Source: JAJEEA01 sp965243615 (GTDB lineage Bacteria > Acidobacteriota > Vicinamibacteria > Vicinamibacterales > UBA8438). From it: a DNA stretch of 64,000 nucleotides. The notes below the pieces were generated by a model, which worked only from the letters and a program-made list of their open reading frames with translations, was not told where the DNA came from and made no database searches. The position numbers and the translations under genes were made by a program. Positions 52,259 to 61,434 of the stretch are shown piece by piece. How positions within the stretch are numbered: the stretch's first letter is position 1; each line of letters starts with the position of its first letter. Where the stretch lies: NCBI GenBank assembly GCA_965243615.1, contig CBDEVO010000003.1:4340001-4404000 (forward strand), given 5' to 3'.

Positions 52259-53518
52259 CTACCCCTCCGGCGCCGCCGCCGCGGCATATTTCTGCGGCTC
52301 GGCCAGGAACTGCTCGCGGCAGGGCGCGCAGCAGAAGTACCAGGTCGTGCCGCCGACGTCGGCCTGGTGACTGGCCGGCGCGACGGCGACGTCCATGCCG
52401 CATACCGGGTCGCGCGCGGTCTCCGTGTCGGTGGGGGCGAGGGCGGGGGCGGGCGGGAGCTCGCGCCCGGTAGCCGCTGCGGCCGCGTCGGGGTCGCGCC
52501 CGGTGTCCGTGAAGGCCTCCGCGAGGCCGGGGCCGCCCCCGCTATCGGCGACGGCCGCGACGGGAGCCGAATCGCGCCCGGTGTCGGCTGTGGCGGGGGC
52601 CGAATCGAGCCCGGGGTCCGCGGCGGCGGGAGCCGAATCGCGCCCGGTGCCTGCTGCGGCGGGCGCCGAATCGAGCCCGGGGTCGGCGCCGACGGCGGAC
52701 GAGGAAGCCGCATCCCGCGTCGGGTGCCGGGCGCGCGCTCTCCGGGTGATCTCGGCGAGGATGCTCAGGGCGATCTCCTCGGGCGTCTCCGCGCCGATGT
52801 CGAGGCCGGCCGGATTGGTGATGCGGTCGAGCTGCTCCGCCGCCGCGCCGCGCGCGGCCAGCGCCTCGCGTATGTGTCCGAACCGCTTGCGGCTGGCCAC
52901 CACCCCGACGTACGCGGGCATCAACCGGCTGGCCGCCCAGGCCGCCTCCTCGTCCCGCTGGCCGAGCGTCGCGACGACCGCGAAGCAGCGGGCCGCGTCC
53001 TGTCCCGGGCCGGGAGGCTCGATGGACTCGTCGCTGGTCACCAGTCGGCTCGCGTCCGGGAACAGCGTCTCGCTGGCCTCGGGATCGACCGCCTCCACCC
53101 GGTAGCCGAGCACGGCCGCGAGACGTGCGAGCGCCTGCGCCGCGGGCGAGACGCCGAAGATCAGCAGCCGGCGCGACGGCAGCAGCGGCTCGATGTAGAT
53201 CTCCACGCATCCCCCGCTGTGGCAGGCCATGGGGAAGACCGTCAGCCCGGGTCTGGCGCCCGACGCCGAGTCGGGGTCGCGGACGACGCCGATCAACCGC
53301 GGCGCGCCGTCGGCGAGGGCGGCGAGCGCTTCTCGTATGACCGTGGGCCGCGTGCAGCTTCCCCCGAGCCACCCGTGGAACTCGCCGTCCGGGGTCACGA
53401 CGGCGCTGTCGCCGACCCGGGCCGAGCTCGGCGGCTCGCGGCGCACCACGGTGGCCAGCGCGAACGCCTCGCGGCGATCCGCGAGCTCGGATGCAAGCTC
53501 GAGCGTGTCGGTGCGCAT
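52259..53518 (-). CDS. XdhC/CoxI-family protein with low-complexity linker and C-terminal YHS domain
   Basis: About 419 aa. Residues 1-260 are XdhC/CoxI (GWLGGSCTRPTVIREAL, RRLLIFGVSPAAQALARL, then NPAGLDIGAETPEEIALSIL), which bind and sulphurate or insert molybdenum cofactor. A 12-residue repeated linker (variants of GLDSAPA... and GRDSAPA...) follows at ~265-360. A YHS domain ends the protein (DPVCGMDVAV, then TTWYFCCAPCREQFL), a Cys-rich fold often tied to copper. The Cys pair GMACHSGGC in the first part is also notable. MocA lies just upstream and coxD just downstream. Confidence 0.85.
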   Translation of the reverse strand: MRTDTLELASELADRREAFALATVVRREPPSSARVGDSAVVTPDGEFHGWLGGSCTRPTVIREALAALADGAPRLIGVVRDPDSASGARPGLTVFPMACHSGGCVEIYIEPLLPSRRLLIFGVSPAAQALARLAAVLGYRVEAVDPEASETLFPDASRLVTSDESIEPPGPGQDAARCFAVVATLGQRDEEAAWAASRLMPAYVGVVASRKRFGHIREALAARGAAAEQLDRITNPAGLDIGAETPEEIALSILAEITRRARARHPTRDAASSSAVGADPGLDSAPAAAGTGRDSAPAAADPGLDSAPATADTGRDSAPVAAVADSGGGPGLAEAFTDTGRDPDAAAAATGRELPPAPALAPTDTETARDPVCGMDVAVAPASHQADVGGTTWYFCCAPCREQFLAEPQKYAAAAAPEG

Positions 53519-53524
53519 CGGTGT

Positions 53525-54280
53525 TCACCCCGTCGCCGGCCCGGCGTCGTCCCTGTCGTGGTCGTTTCCCGCGGCGCCGATTCCTGAACCGGCCTCGTCC
53601 GCACCACGGCCGTTTCCCGCGGCGCGGATTCCCGAACCGGCGTCGTCGGCGCCGGCGGCGTCTCCCGCGTCGCCGACGCCCAGCCCGGTCCTGATCCGCT
53701 CGTAGTCCTCGGGAACGTCGATGTCCTGGAGCGCCGCCGCCGGCCAGGAGAGCGCGACCGCCTCGTGGCGGTGCCGCCGCACCACCTGCCGCCCGCACCC
53801 TTCTCCCTTCATGCGCTGGAGCTCGGGGAACAGCGCGCGGTCGTACAACATCGGCGGCGCGTTGACGTCGCCGTAAGCCGAGATGACGAGGGGGGCCGCG
53901 CTCCCGCGGTAACGCGCCACGAGCGTCGCGACCATGCGGCTCGTGACGAACGGCATGTCCGCCAGCATCACGACCGCCGCCCGCGCGCGCTCCGGGACAT
54001 GGGAGATTCCGGTTCGCAGCGACCGGTTGATCCCCAGCGCGTGGTCGGGATTGTCGACCGGCGTGCACGGCAGTCCGGCGAGCTCCGTTCGCGCCCGCTC
54101 TCCCTCGTGCCCCACGACGACGAGCACCGGGTCGAGGCCGGCGTCGATGGCGCGGCGCACGACCCGCCTGAGAAGCGTCTCCCCGTCGAGATCGAAGAAC
54201 AGCTTGTTGCGTCCCATGCGGGTCGAGCTGCCGGCGGCGAGCACGACGCCGGCAACCGCGCCGCTCCGTTCAGCCGGCAT
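53525..54280 (-). CDS. MobA-like NTP transferase, molybdenum cofactor cytidylyltransferase
   Basis: 251 aa. GVVLAAGSSTRMGRNKLFFD is the nucleotide-transferase loop and VVMLADMPFVTSRMVATLV the metal/nucleotide-binding segment, as in MocA, which makes molybdopterin cytosine dinucleotide, the cofactor form used by CO dehydrogenases. The last ~50 residues are a low-complexity Gly/Ala/Asp tail. Overlaps the upstream XdhC gene by 11 nt. Confidence 0.88.
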   Translation of the reverse strand: MPAERSGAVAGVVLAAGSSTRMGRNKLFFDLDGETLLRRVVRRAIDAGLDPVLVVVGHEGERARTELAGLPCTPVDNPDHALGINRSLRTGISHVPERARAAVVMLADMPFVTSRMVATLVARYRGSAAPLVISAYGDVNAPPMLYDRALFPELQRMKGEGCGRQVVRRHRHEAVALSWPAAALQDIDVPEDYERIRTGLGVGDAGDAAGADDAGSGIRAAGNGRGADEAGSGIGAAGNDHDRDDAGPATG

Positions 54281-55355
54281 GGATGACTCCTTCCTTCTCG
54301 CGCAGGTGGCGCGGCGCGCTCGACGCGCGGACGGCCAGCAGCTCGGCCACGATGCTCACGGCCACCTGCTCCGGTCCGTCCGCACCGAGATGGAGGCCGA
54401 CCGGCGCGAAGAGCCGACCGGTCGCGGTCGCGCCGATCTGATAGAGGATCTCGTCTCTCCGGGCGCGCGGGCCGAGAAGGCCGACGTAGGACACGTCGGT
54501 CCCGAGCAAACGCCGGACCCACTCGCGGTCGTGCGCGAAGGAATGCGTCATCACCACCGGATAGGCGTGCGGGCCGAGCGGCAACCCGTCCACGCCGTCG
54601 TCGGGCCTGCGGTCGACGAGCTCCGCGTCCGGGAAGCGCTCGGGGGTGAGGTGGGCGGGACGGTGGTCGACGACGGTCACGCGGAAGCCGGCCTGCGACG
54701 CCAGGGTCGACAGCGGCATCGCGTCGTCGCCGGCGCCGCAGATGACGAGCCGCGGCGGCGGGACGTGCACCTCGGTGAACACGCCGACCGATTCGATGTC
54801 GTAGCACTTCGATTCGCCGACGGCGAGGAGGACTTCCGCGCGCCCGGCTATCTCGAGATCCAGGCCCGGGGCTCCCGTCGAGCCGGTCGGCGGGCCGTCC
54901 GGCGCCACGAGCATCCGTCCCAGGACGGCGGCCGGACCACGAACGACGGTGGAGACGACGAACGGCGCATCGCCCTCGAGCAGCGCGCGCACGCGCCGCG
55001 CCGCGTCCAGGGTGTCCTCTGACGTGACCGGCTGCACGAAGACGTCGACGGCGCCGTTGCAGCCGAGACCGAGTCCCCACACGGTGCGATCGTCGTCACC
55101 GGTCTCGTAGTGCCGGAGCCGGGGCGCGCCGTCGCGCATCACCGCCATGCCGACCTCGCGCACGTCCGCCTCCAGGCATCCGCCGCTCACGCCCCCGCGC
55201 GTCGCGCCGCCCTCTTCCACGAGCAGCTTGGCGCCGGGACGCCGGTACGCGGAGCCTTCGATCCGTACGACGGTCGCCATCGCCGCGCGGCGGTCGGCCG
55301 CCGCGAGGTCGGCGATCCGACCTACGATCTGCGACGTTTCCTGCCAGTGCTTCAT
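54270..55355 (-). CDS. XdhC/CoxF-family molybdenum cofactor maturation protein
   Basis: 361 aa. YRRPGAKLLVEEGGATRGGVSGGCLEADVRE is shown here in part (SGGCLEADV), followed by LGLGCNGAVDVF, PRLVICGAGDDAMPLSTLAS and YVGLLGPRARRDEILY. This is the standard XdhC/CoxF architecture, while the next-but-one gene is a variant with YHS. Appears to be the first gene of the cox operon, with a TAGAAT element about 30 nt upstream of its ATG as a weak -10 candidate. Confidence 0.9.
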   Translation of the reverse strand: MKHWQETSQIVGRIADLAAADRRAAMATVVRIEGSAYRRPGAKLLVEEGGATRGGVSGGCLEADVREVGMAVMRDGAPRLRHYETGDDDRTVWGLGLGCNGAVDVFVQPVTSEDTLDAARRVRALLEGDAPFVVSTVVRGPAAVLGRMLVAPDGPPTGSTGAPGLDLEIAGRAEVLLAVGESKCYDIESVGVFTEVHVPPPRLVICGAGDDAMPLSTLASQAGFRVTVVDHRPAHLTPERFPDAELVDRRPDDGVDGLPLGPHAYPVVMTHSFAHDREWVRRLLGTDVSYVGLLGPRARRDEILYQIGATATGRLFAPVGLHLGADGPEQVAVSIVAELLAVRASSAPRHLREKEGVIHAG

Positions 55356-55404
55356 GTGGTCGGCCGCAACCGGGCAACGCGTCCGATTCTACATCGGCGG
55401 CCCG

Positions 55405-56748
55405 TCACCCGAACCGCATCGCGGGCGGCGCGCCGGTCAGGCGCGACGCGAACCGCTGCAGATCCGGACTGACGGCGACCGGGTACGGTGCGGGGTCCCG
55501 GCGCGCGCGCACCGCGGCCGGCAATCCGCGCACCGCCGCCCGGCAGGCTGCCTGCAACTCGGCGCCGGGTCGGCTCGACGCGATGCGGACCCCGCGGCGC
55601 ATGACCGGCTTCAGCAGCGGGCGGCCGGCGACGGCCTCGTCCGGCAGCCCTATCACGTCGCCGGCCGCGGCGTCCGGCGGCCCGGCGCGCCAGACCTGCT
55701 TGGCGCCGGGCGGGTTCGTCTTGCCGGGGCTGTGCTTCGTCACCGGCGCCATCGCCCCGTCCCGCTCGATCTCGACCAGCTTGTAGACTCCGCTCAGAGC
55801 GGGCGCGTCCCACGACGTGCTCACGGCGGTGCCGACGCCGAACCCGTCTATCGGCGCGCCGCCTGCTACGAGCTCCGCGATGCGATGCTCGTCGAGGTCG
55901 CCGCTGGCGAGAACCTGTGTACCCGCACGACCTCCGTCGTCCAGAATCGCCCGCACCGCCCGGCTGAGGGGGTCGAGGTCGCCGCTGTCGATCCGGACCG
56001 CGGCAGGCCGCAGGCCCTCCCCGACGATGGAGCGCGCGGCGGCCAGCGGATCGTAGGTGTCGATGAGCAGGACCGATCGGGGACCGTGCAGCTCCACGTA
56101 ACGCCGGAACGCCGTCAGCTCGTCGGGATGCGCCATGACCCACGAGTGGGCCATCGTCCCCGAGACCGGCAATCCGAAACGGCGGCCGGCGTCCAGGTTC
56201 GAGGTGGCCCCGAAACCGGCCAGGCACGCGGCGCGGGCGGCGAGCATCGCGGCCTCGGCGCCATGGGCCCGCCGGCCGCCGAACTCGATCAAGGCCCGGC
56301 CCGCGGCCGCCTCCACCACGCGCGCCGCCTTGCTGGCGATCATGGTCTGGAACAGGACCGTGGACAGAAGCGCCGTCTCCACGAGCTGGGCCTCCGCCAG
56401 CGGGGCGGTGACCCGCACCAGCGGCTCGCCGGCGAAGACCGGGACCCCCTCGTCGATCGCCCAGACATCTCCGGTGAACCGCAGCCGGGAGAGGTACTCG
56501 TCGAAGAACGCCGAGCCGGCCCCGGCCAGCGCCGGGACCGAGCGGAGGTAGGCCACGTCGTCGGGGGTGAAGCGCCACGACTCGAGGTAGTCGAGCGCCT
56601 GCTCGAGGCCGGCCGCGACGAGGAACCCGCGCGACGGCGGCAGGGCGCGCACGAAGAGCTCGAACGACGCCCGGGGCATCCGGCCGGCGGCGTGGTAGCC
56701 CGCCGCCATCGTCAGCTCGTACAGGTCGGTGGACAGCCCTCCGGGCAT
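55405..56748 (-). CDS. pncB: Nicotinate phosphoribosyltransferase
   Basis: About 447 aa from MPGGLSTDLYELTMAAGYH (an ATG seven codons upstream is also possible). Conserved: RLRFTGDVWAIDEGVPVFAGE, FGATSNLDAGRRFGLPVSGTMAHSW (shown in part), DTYDPL, AVRIDSGDLDPLSR and GVGTAVSTS. Converts nicotinate plus PRPP to nicotinate mononucleotide in NAD salvage. Divergent from pncA with under 30 nt between the likely start codons. Confidence 0.9.
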   Translation of the reverse strand: MPGGLSTDLYELTMAAGYHAAGRMPRASFELFVRALPPSRGFLVAAGLEQALDYLESWRFTPDDVAYLRSVPALAGAGSAFFDEYLSRLRFTGDVWAIDEGVPVFAGEPLVRVTAPLAEAQLVETALLSTVLFQTMIASKAARVVEAAAGRALIEFGGRRAHGAEAAMLAARAACLAGFGATSNLDAGRRFGLPVSGTMAHSWVMAHPDELTAFRRYVELHGPRSVLLIDTYDPLAAARSIVGEGLRPAAVRIDSGDLDPLSRAVRAILDDGGRAGTQVLASGDLDEHRIAELVAGGAPIDGFGVGTAVSTSWDAPALSGVYKLVEIERDGAMAPVTKHSPGKTNPPGAKQVWRAGPPDAAAGDVIGLPDEAVAGRPLLKPVMRRGVRIASSRPGAELQAACRAAVRGLPAAVRARRDPAPYPVAVSPDLQRFASRLTGAPPAMRFG

Positions 56749-56774
56749 GGCGAGGTGGTAATGTATCACTCACG

Positions 56775-57383
56775 ATGAGCACAAGACCTGCCGGCGGGCC
56801 GACCACGGCGGTGCTCGTCATCGACGTCCAGCGGGACTTCTGCGCGGGCGGGGCCCTCGCCGTACCCGGCGGCGATTCGGTGGTCCCGGTCCTCAACGAC
56901 GTGATCCGCGGCGCGGCAGAGCGCCGGATGCCCGTCTACGCCAGCCGCGACTGGCATCCCGCGGCGTCGCGCCACTTCGTCTCCGGAGGCGGCGTCTGGC
57001 CGGTCCACTGCGTGGCGGACAGCGACGGCGCCCGGTTCCACCCCGATCTCCGGCTGCCCACCGACACCGCCGTCGTCAGCAAGGGTGTCGACGCCGACGA
57101 GGACGGATTCTCGGCGTTCGACGGGCGCCTGGAAGACGGCACCACCCTGGAGGAGAGCGTGCGGACGGCCGGCGTCGTGCGCCTGCTCGTCGGCGGCCTC
57201 GCGACCGACTACTGCGTGCGGCACACCGTGCTCGATGCGCTGAGGAAGGGCTGGCCGGTCACCCTGCTGACCGACGCCATCTCCGCCGTGGACCTCCGGC
57301 CTGACGACGGCGCCCGCGCGCTCGAGGAAATGCGCGCGGCGGGGGCCGTGCTGCGGACGTCCGTCGATCTGGAATGGTCCTGA
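56775..57383 (+). CDS. pncA: Nicotinamidase
   Basis: 202 aa, the usual length. Catalytic Asp in VIDVQRDFCAGG, metal-binding Asp/His in SRDWHPAASRHF, catalytic Lys in VSKGVDADEDGFSAF and nucleophile Cys in GLATDYCVRHT. Converts nicotinamide to nicotinate, the substrate of the adjacent pncB product. Confidence 0.95.
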   Translation: MSTRPAGGPTTAVLVIDVQRDFCAGGALAVPGGDSVVPVLNDVIRGAAERRMPVYASRDWHPAASRHFVSGGGVWPVHCVADSDGARFHPDLRLPTDTAVVSKGVDADEDGFSAFDGRLEDGTTLEESVRTAGVVRLLVGGLATDYCVRHTVLDALRKGWPVTLLTDAISAVDLRPDDGARALEEMRAAGAVLRTSVDLEWS

Positions 57384-57399
57384 CGTGCCCGTGAACGGA

Positions 57400-57425
57400 G
57401 GGCCCGCGGCTTCTGCCGCGGGCCC
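57400..57425. terminator. Bidirectional hairpin between pncA and the cytochrome operon
   Basis: GGGCCCGCGG at 57400-57409 pairs perfectly with CCGCGGGCCC at 57416-57425 over a six-base loop. It lies between the convergent ends of pncA and the octahaem cytochrome gene. No T-run, so intrinsic termination would be weak or factor-aided. Confidence 0.6.
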
Positions 57426-57430
57426 CTGCC

Positions 57431-60283
57431 TCAGTTCCCCTGCAAGGGGCTCGGCCCCCCGCTGAAGGTCAGCAGATAGTCGCGAATCGACTCGATCTGG
57501 GCGTTCGCGTCCTGGTCGAACTGCGGATAGAACGAGCCGGGGTACTCCGTCCAGAACGTCGGCATGCGGGTGCCGGGCTGGATGTCGAGCGGCCGGATGA
57601 GCCAGTCGAGGATCCAGTCGGGCTGCAGCCGCTCCGGGGTCATCCGCAGATCGGGCGCGAGGTTGGCGACGTCCTGGTCTTCGGGAATGGTGTCGAGCAC
57701 GTGGCACTGCTGGCACCGCAGCAGCTCGAACAGCTCCTCCCCGGTCTCGACGGTGGCGGCGTCCAGCTCCACGTCGTGCGTGCGGAACGGCCCCACCGTG
57801 TCGGAGATCGCCGCGAAGTAGTCGAGCACGCCGTTCCAGTGCGCGTCGTCGAGCCCGAACGACGGCATGCGCACCTCCAGCCACGGCCGGATGGTGATGG
57901 GCTCCTGCAGGAACGCGTACATCCATTCCGGCTTGACCTTGGCCCCCTGGGGGGTCAGCAGAGGCGGAGCGAGAGACGAGTCCGTCACCAGCTCGCGATA
58001 GTCGCCCCCGTCGGCCTCGATCTCGTGGCAGGCGATGCAGTTGCGGCGCCGCACGAGGTTGCGCCCGTCGATGATGGCGTCCTTGCGGGCCGAGCGCGGC
58101 ACCTGGGACTCCTTCGGCTGCACGTCGCGCTGGAAGCTCAGCACCGCGGTGGTCAGCAGCCGCGCCTCGGCCTCGGAGAAGCCGAAGTTGGGCATGCGCA
58201 GCTTCTCGAGCGGCTGCAGGATGCGCCCGCGGTCGTAGATGCGGGGATCGAGCAGCTTCTGGTTGATCCAGTCCCGCTTGGTGTGAGGCACCTCCTCCGC
58301 GTGTATGAACGCGAAGTCGAACTGCGGCAGCAGCTTGCTGCCCTCCTGCGAGAGCTCGATGCCGATGGGCTGAACGTCCTCGAACCCGGCGATCTCGTGG
58401 CAACTGTAGCAGCCGTAGCGCCCGATCGCCCGCTGGCCGAGATCGAGCTGCCGCTCCTCGGGGCTCATGTCGGCGATGGCCGCCTGCGCCTCTTCGTACG
58501 GCACGATGGCCCGCATGTAGTCCAGCAGCGCCGCGTCGACATCCTCGGGCCCGTAGGTCGCGCCCGCCTCGACCCCGCTCTCGCCGGTCAGCCCCATGAG
58601 GTAGGTCGCGACGTCGGCGACCTCGAAGTCGTTGAGCCGCAGGTCCGGCATGTACGTCTCGGGGCTGTAGTGGCGCGGGTTCCTGATCCAGTCGAAGAGC
58701 CACACGTAGCTCGTCTTGTCGCCGATGGCCTGCAGGGGCTGTCCGAAGGTGCGGCGCGGCCCCGCCTCCTCCCGGGTCTCGTCGCCGGCGATGTGGCAGC
58801 CGAGGCAGCCGACCGACTCGAAGATGCGCTGGCCGTTCGCGGCGTTGCCGCGCCCCGGGAAGCCGATGGCGGGCTCGTGGTCCTCGGAGTTGGCGAACAG
58901 GTACGCGACGACCGCGTCGATCTCGACCTCGTTGCGCACCGCGTCCTCGGGGGCGGCGGTGTTCGAGTTGTACCAGACCCTGGGCATCCAGGTGCTGGCC
59001 TTGACCGCGCGCGGGTCCCGGATCCACCGGGCCACCCATTCCTCGTCCAGCTTCGAGGCGATCCTGGTCAGGTTCGGACCGGGCTTGCGCTGGTCCGTGA
59101 ACCCGGCCGTCGTGTGGCACGCGTTGCAGCCGGCGCGCTCGTACATGCCGTAGGCGAGGTTCAGGTTGTCGGCCTCGGGAATGAACACCTCCTCCTTGTG
59201 GCACTTCGCGCACGAGGCCTCGGCCATCCCGCTCGGCAGCATCGGATAGTCCCAGAGATGGGACTCCTCCCAGTGGTACTCCTCCTCCCACTCGGCCATC
59301 TGCTCGGGGCTCGTCGGGCTGTGGGCGGCGTCGACGAACGAGATCGACTGCCCCATGCCCTCGTGGCACACCGTGCACCCGGTCGTCTCCAGGGGGTGCG
59401 GCGACGAGCTGCCGACGTAGGTCTCGAGGTTGGGGTGGGTGCGGAACGGCTGCGGATAGTCCTCGTAGCCTTCCCGGTCGATGGCGAGATGGCAGGTCTG
59501 GCACCGGTCCATCTTCGGCACCCGGATGAAGTTCACGTCGTCGACGATGTTCGGGGTGATGGTCTGGCGCACCGTCAGGGTCGGCGCCATGAAGTCGAGG
59601 AGCGGGGCGTTCAACAGGTAGTTGTCGATCAGGTTGGGCTCCATGTCGGCGAGGAGCCCCCGCAGCCGGTCCGCCTCGCCGGTCAGGGCGCCCAGCTGGT
59701 CGTTGACGGCGTCGACCTCGGCGTTGAACTCGCCGATGCGGGCGCGAAGCGCGTCCCGTTCCGCCGTGAGCCGCTCGACGATCAGCCCCTCCTCGAGCCA
59801 GCGTTCGTAGAGGGCGGTGACGTCCTCCTCGCCCTCGACGTGGACCTCGCCCCCGCCTTCGCCATGGCCGCCGGCCTCGTCGCGGCGCGACTCGAAGTCG
59901 TACCGGTCGACGTCGTAGTTCGCCTTGGTGAAGTTGAAGTTCCGGGTGGCGACGAAGAGCTGCCGGTCCACGTCGGCGAGTTGGTCCTCCAACTCGCCGA
60001 CCTGCGCGGCGTTGGCCGCGAGCCGTTGCTCCGCCTCGGCTCGCGTGGCCTCCAGCTCCGCGACGCGGGCTCGGTCGACGTCCCGCTCCGCCAGCGCCAG
60101 GTCCGCGCTCGTCACCTCCTGCTCGAGGGCCCAGAACTGACGCTGGTAGTTCTTCCATTCCCGATCGTAGTCGTCCCAGATCATCCACAGCGTCGAGAAG
60201 AGCACGAAGAGGCTCGACGCGGCGAAGACCACGTTCAGGAAATCGATGTTGTAGGCGTGTCCGACTGCCCGCTTGTCTGCCAT
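57431..60283 (-). CDS. Octahaem c-type cytochrome with N-terminal membrane anchor and coiled coil
   Basis: About 950 aa with eight CXXCH haem motifs near residues 260, 302, 358, 385, 492, 624, 748 and 856 (CQTCH, CTVCH, CAKCH, CNACH, CLGCH, CYSCH, CIACH, CQQCH). Residues ~15-40 are a single transmembrane anchor without a typical cleaved signal; ~45-240 form a long coiled coil (VTSADLALAERDVDRARVAE, then LEDQLADVDRQL). The C-terminal part contains cytochrome c-like modules with Met ligands (TWMPRVWY, RMPTFWTEY). It replaces cytochrome c1/f as the electron exit of the quinol:acceptor complex encoded just upstream. Confidence 0.88.
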   Translation of the reverse strand: MADKRAVGHAYNIDFLNVVFAASSLFVLFSTLWMIWDDYDREWKNYQRQFWALEQEVTSADLALAERDVDRARVAELEATRAEAEQRLAANAAQVGELEDQLADVDRQLFVATRNFNFTKANYDVDRYDFESRRDEAGGHGEGGGEVHVEGEEDVTALYERWLEEGLIVERLTAERDALRARIGEFNAEVDAVNDQLGALTGEADRLRGLLADMEPNLIDNYLLNAPLLDFMAPTLTVRQTITPNIVDDVNFIRVPKMDRCQTCHLAIDREGYEDYPQPFRTHPNLETYVGSSSPHPLETTGCTVCHEGMGQSISFVDAAHSPTSPEQMAEWEEEYHWEESHLWDYPMLPSGMAEASCAKCHKEEVFIPEADNLNLAYGMYERAGCNACHTTAGFTDQRKPGPNLTRIASKLDEEWVARWIRDPRAVKASTWMPRVWYNSNTAAPEDAVRNEVEIDAVVAYLFANSEDHEPAIGFPGRGNAANGQRIFESVGCLGCHIAGDETREEAGPRRTFGQPLQAIGDKTSYVWLFDWIRNPRHYSPETYMPDLRLNDFEVADVATYLMGLTGESGVEAGATYGPEDVDAALLDYMRAIVPYEEAQAAIADMSPEERQLDLGQRAIGRYGCYSCHEIAGFEDVQPIGIELSQEGSKLLPQFDFAFIHAEEVPHTKRDWINQKLLDPRIYDRGRILQPLEKLRMPNFGFSEAEARLLTTAVLSFQRDVQPKESQVPRSARKDAIIDGRNLVRRRNCIACHEIEADGGDYRELVTDSSLAPPLLTPQGAKVKPEWMYAFLQEPITIRPWLEVRMPSFGLDDAHWNGVLDYFAAISDTVGPFRTHDVELDAATVETGEELFELLRCQQCHVLDTIPEDQDVANLAPDLRMTPERLQPDWILDWLIRPLDIQPGTRMPTFWTEYPGSFYPQFDQDANAQIESIRDYLLTFSGGPSPLQGN

Positions 60284-60310
60284 GGCGCTAGCCGTAGATT
60301 GAGAGTAGCC

Positions 60311-61390
60311 CTAGATGTTGAAGAAGAACTCCGGAATCGCCACCACGTACTTCAGGTTGAACGCCCACCGGGTCAGCATCTTCACCGGCAGCGACAGCAT
60401 CGACAGGAAGAGGATGACGGTGACGTAGTAGCGCGTCGGCCCCAATTTCTCGTAGTACTTCGTCAGGCCCTTCCTCGCCAGCAGGACCGGCAGGACCGCG
60501 ACGTAGACGATGGTCAACAGGATGCCGAAGATCTCCCGCACGAACCAGTGGTCGGGCAGGGACATGCCGAAGCCGCGCACCCAGATGTACTCGGACAGGT
60601 CGACGTTGGTCAGGGCCTCGAGCTTGTGGATGTCCCAGTACTCGAACGGGCCGAAGAAGTTCCAGTTGGGCCCCCGCAGGAACGTCCCGAGGACGATGAG
60701 CGACGACCAGAGCACCACGAACCCGAACAGGAAGATGGTGATCTCGACCCGGCGCTCGTTGAACGTGTAGTAGCCGTTCCCCTTGGGGTTCTTGTCGATG
60801 TAGGGAATCGCCATCAGCCCCACGATGATCAGCGACGGCAGGACCACCCCGGCCAGCCACGGGTCGAAGTAGACGAGCATCTCCTGCAGGCCGAGGAAGT
60901 ACCAGGGCGCCTTCGACGGGTTGGGCGTGTTGGCGTTGTTGGCCGGCTGCTCGATGGGCGCCTCGAGCCCGATGGACCACACGATCAGGACCACCGTGCA
61001 CACGACCATCGAGATCAGCTCGGTGTAGACGAGGTCGGGCCACGTCCAGACGCGGTCCTCCTCGTCCTTCTCGATCGGCGCCTCGCCGGCGGCGACGCGG
61101 CGGTCGTTGTAGACCGCCTGCCGCATCGAGAACCACGTGAAGAACAGGAGCAGGAAGATCAACCCGACGATGGGCACGTTGTCCGGCTTGGTGATGATCA
61201 GGTTGAAGTCCGAGTCGGTGAGGCCGAAGCCGAAGAACACAGTGAGGAAGATCATCAGCCCCCAGCCCCAGCGGGTGGAGGAGAACGCCTCGCGCTTCCA
61301 CACGATCAGCACCAGCGCCACCACCGTGGTGGCGAAGAACAACTGCGGATCGGCAAACAGATCGATGAAGCCCTTCAACCCTTCCAACAT
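60311..61390 (-). CDS. Cytochrome b, C-terminal (subunit IV-like) part of a bc-type complex
   Basis: About 359 aa with about eight hydrophobic helices. The quinol-site motif appears as NPSKAPWYFLGLQEMLVY, the PEWY/PPWY counterpart, and is preceded by an extra N-terminal membrane region (~1-110) absent from cyanobacterial subunit IV. The C-terminal ~100 residues (YIWVRGFGMSLPDHW) are also unusual. Forms the split cytochrome b with the next gene upstream. Confidence 0.85.
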   Translation of the reverse strand: MLEGLKGFIDLFADPQLFFATTVVALVLIVWKREAFSSTRWGWGLMIFLTVFFGFGLTDSDFNLIITKPDNVPIVGLIFLLLFFTWFSMRQAVYNDRRVAAGEAPIEKDEEDRVWTWPDLVYTELISMVVCTVVLIVWSIGLEAPIEQPANNANTPNPSKAPWYFLGLQEMLVYFDPWLAGVVLPSLIIVGLMAIPYIDKNPKGNGYYTFNERRVEITIFLFGFVVLWSSLIVLGTFLRGPNWNFFGPFEYWDIHKLEALTNVDLSEYIWVRGFGMSLPDHWFVREIFGILLTIVYVAVLPVLLARKGLTKYYEKLGPTRYYVTVILFLSMLSLPVKMLTRWAFNLKYVVAIPEFFFNI

Positions 61391-61434
61391 GGTTCGTCTC
61401 CGCCGTCCAGAATCTCAGACCCGTATCCGCGCCC

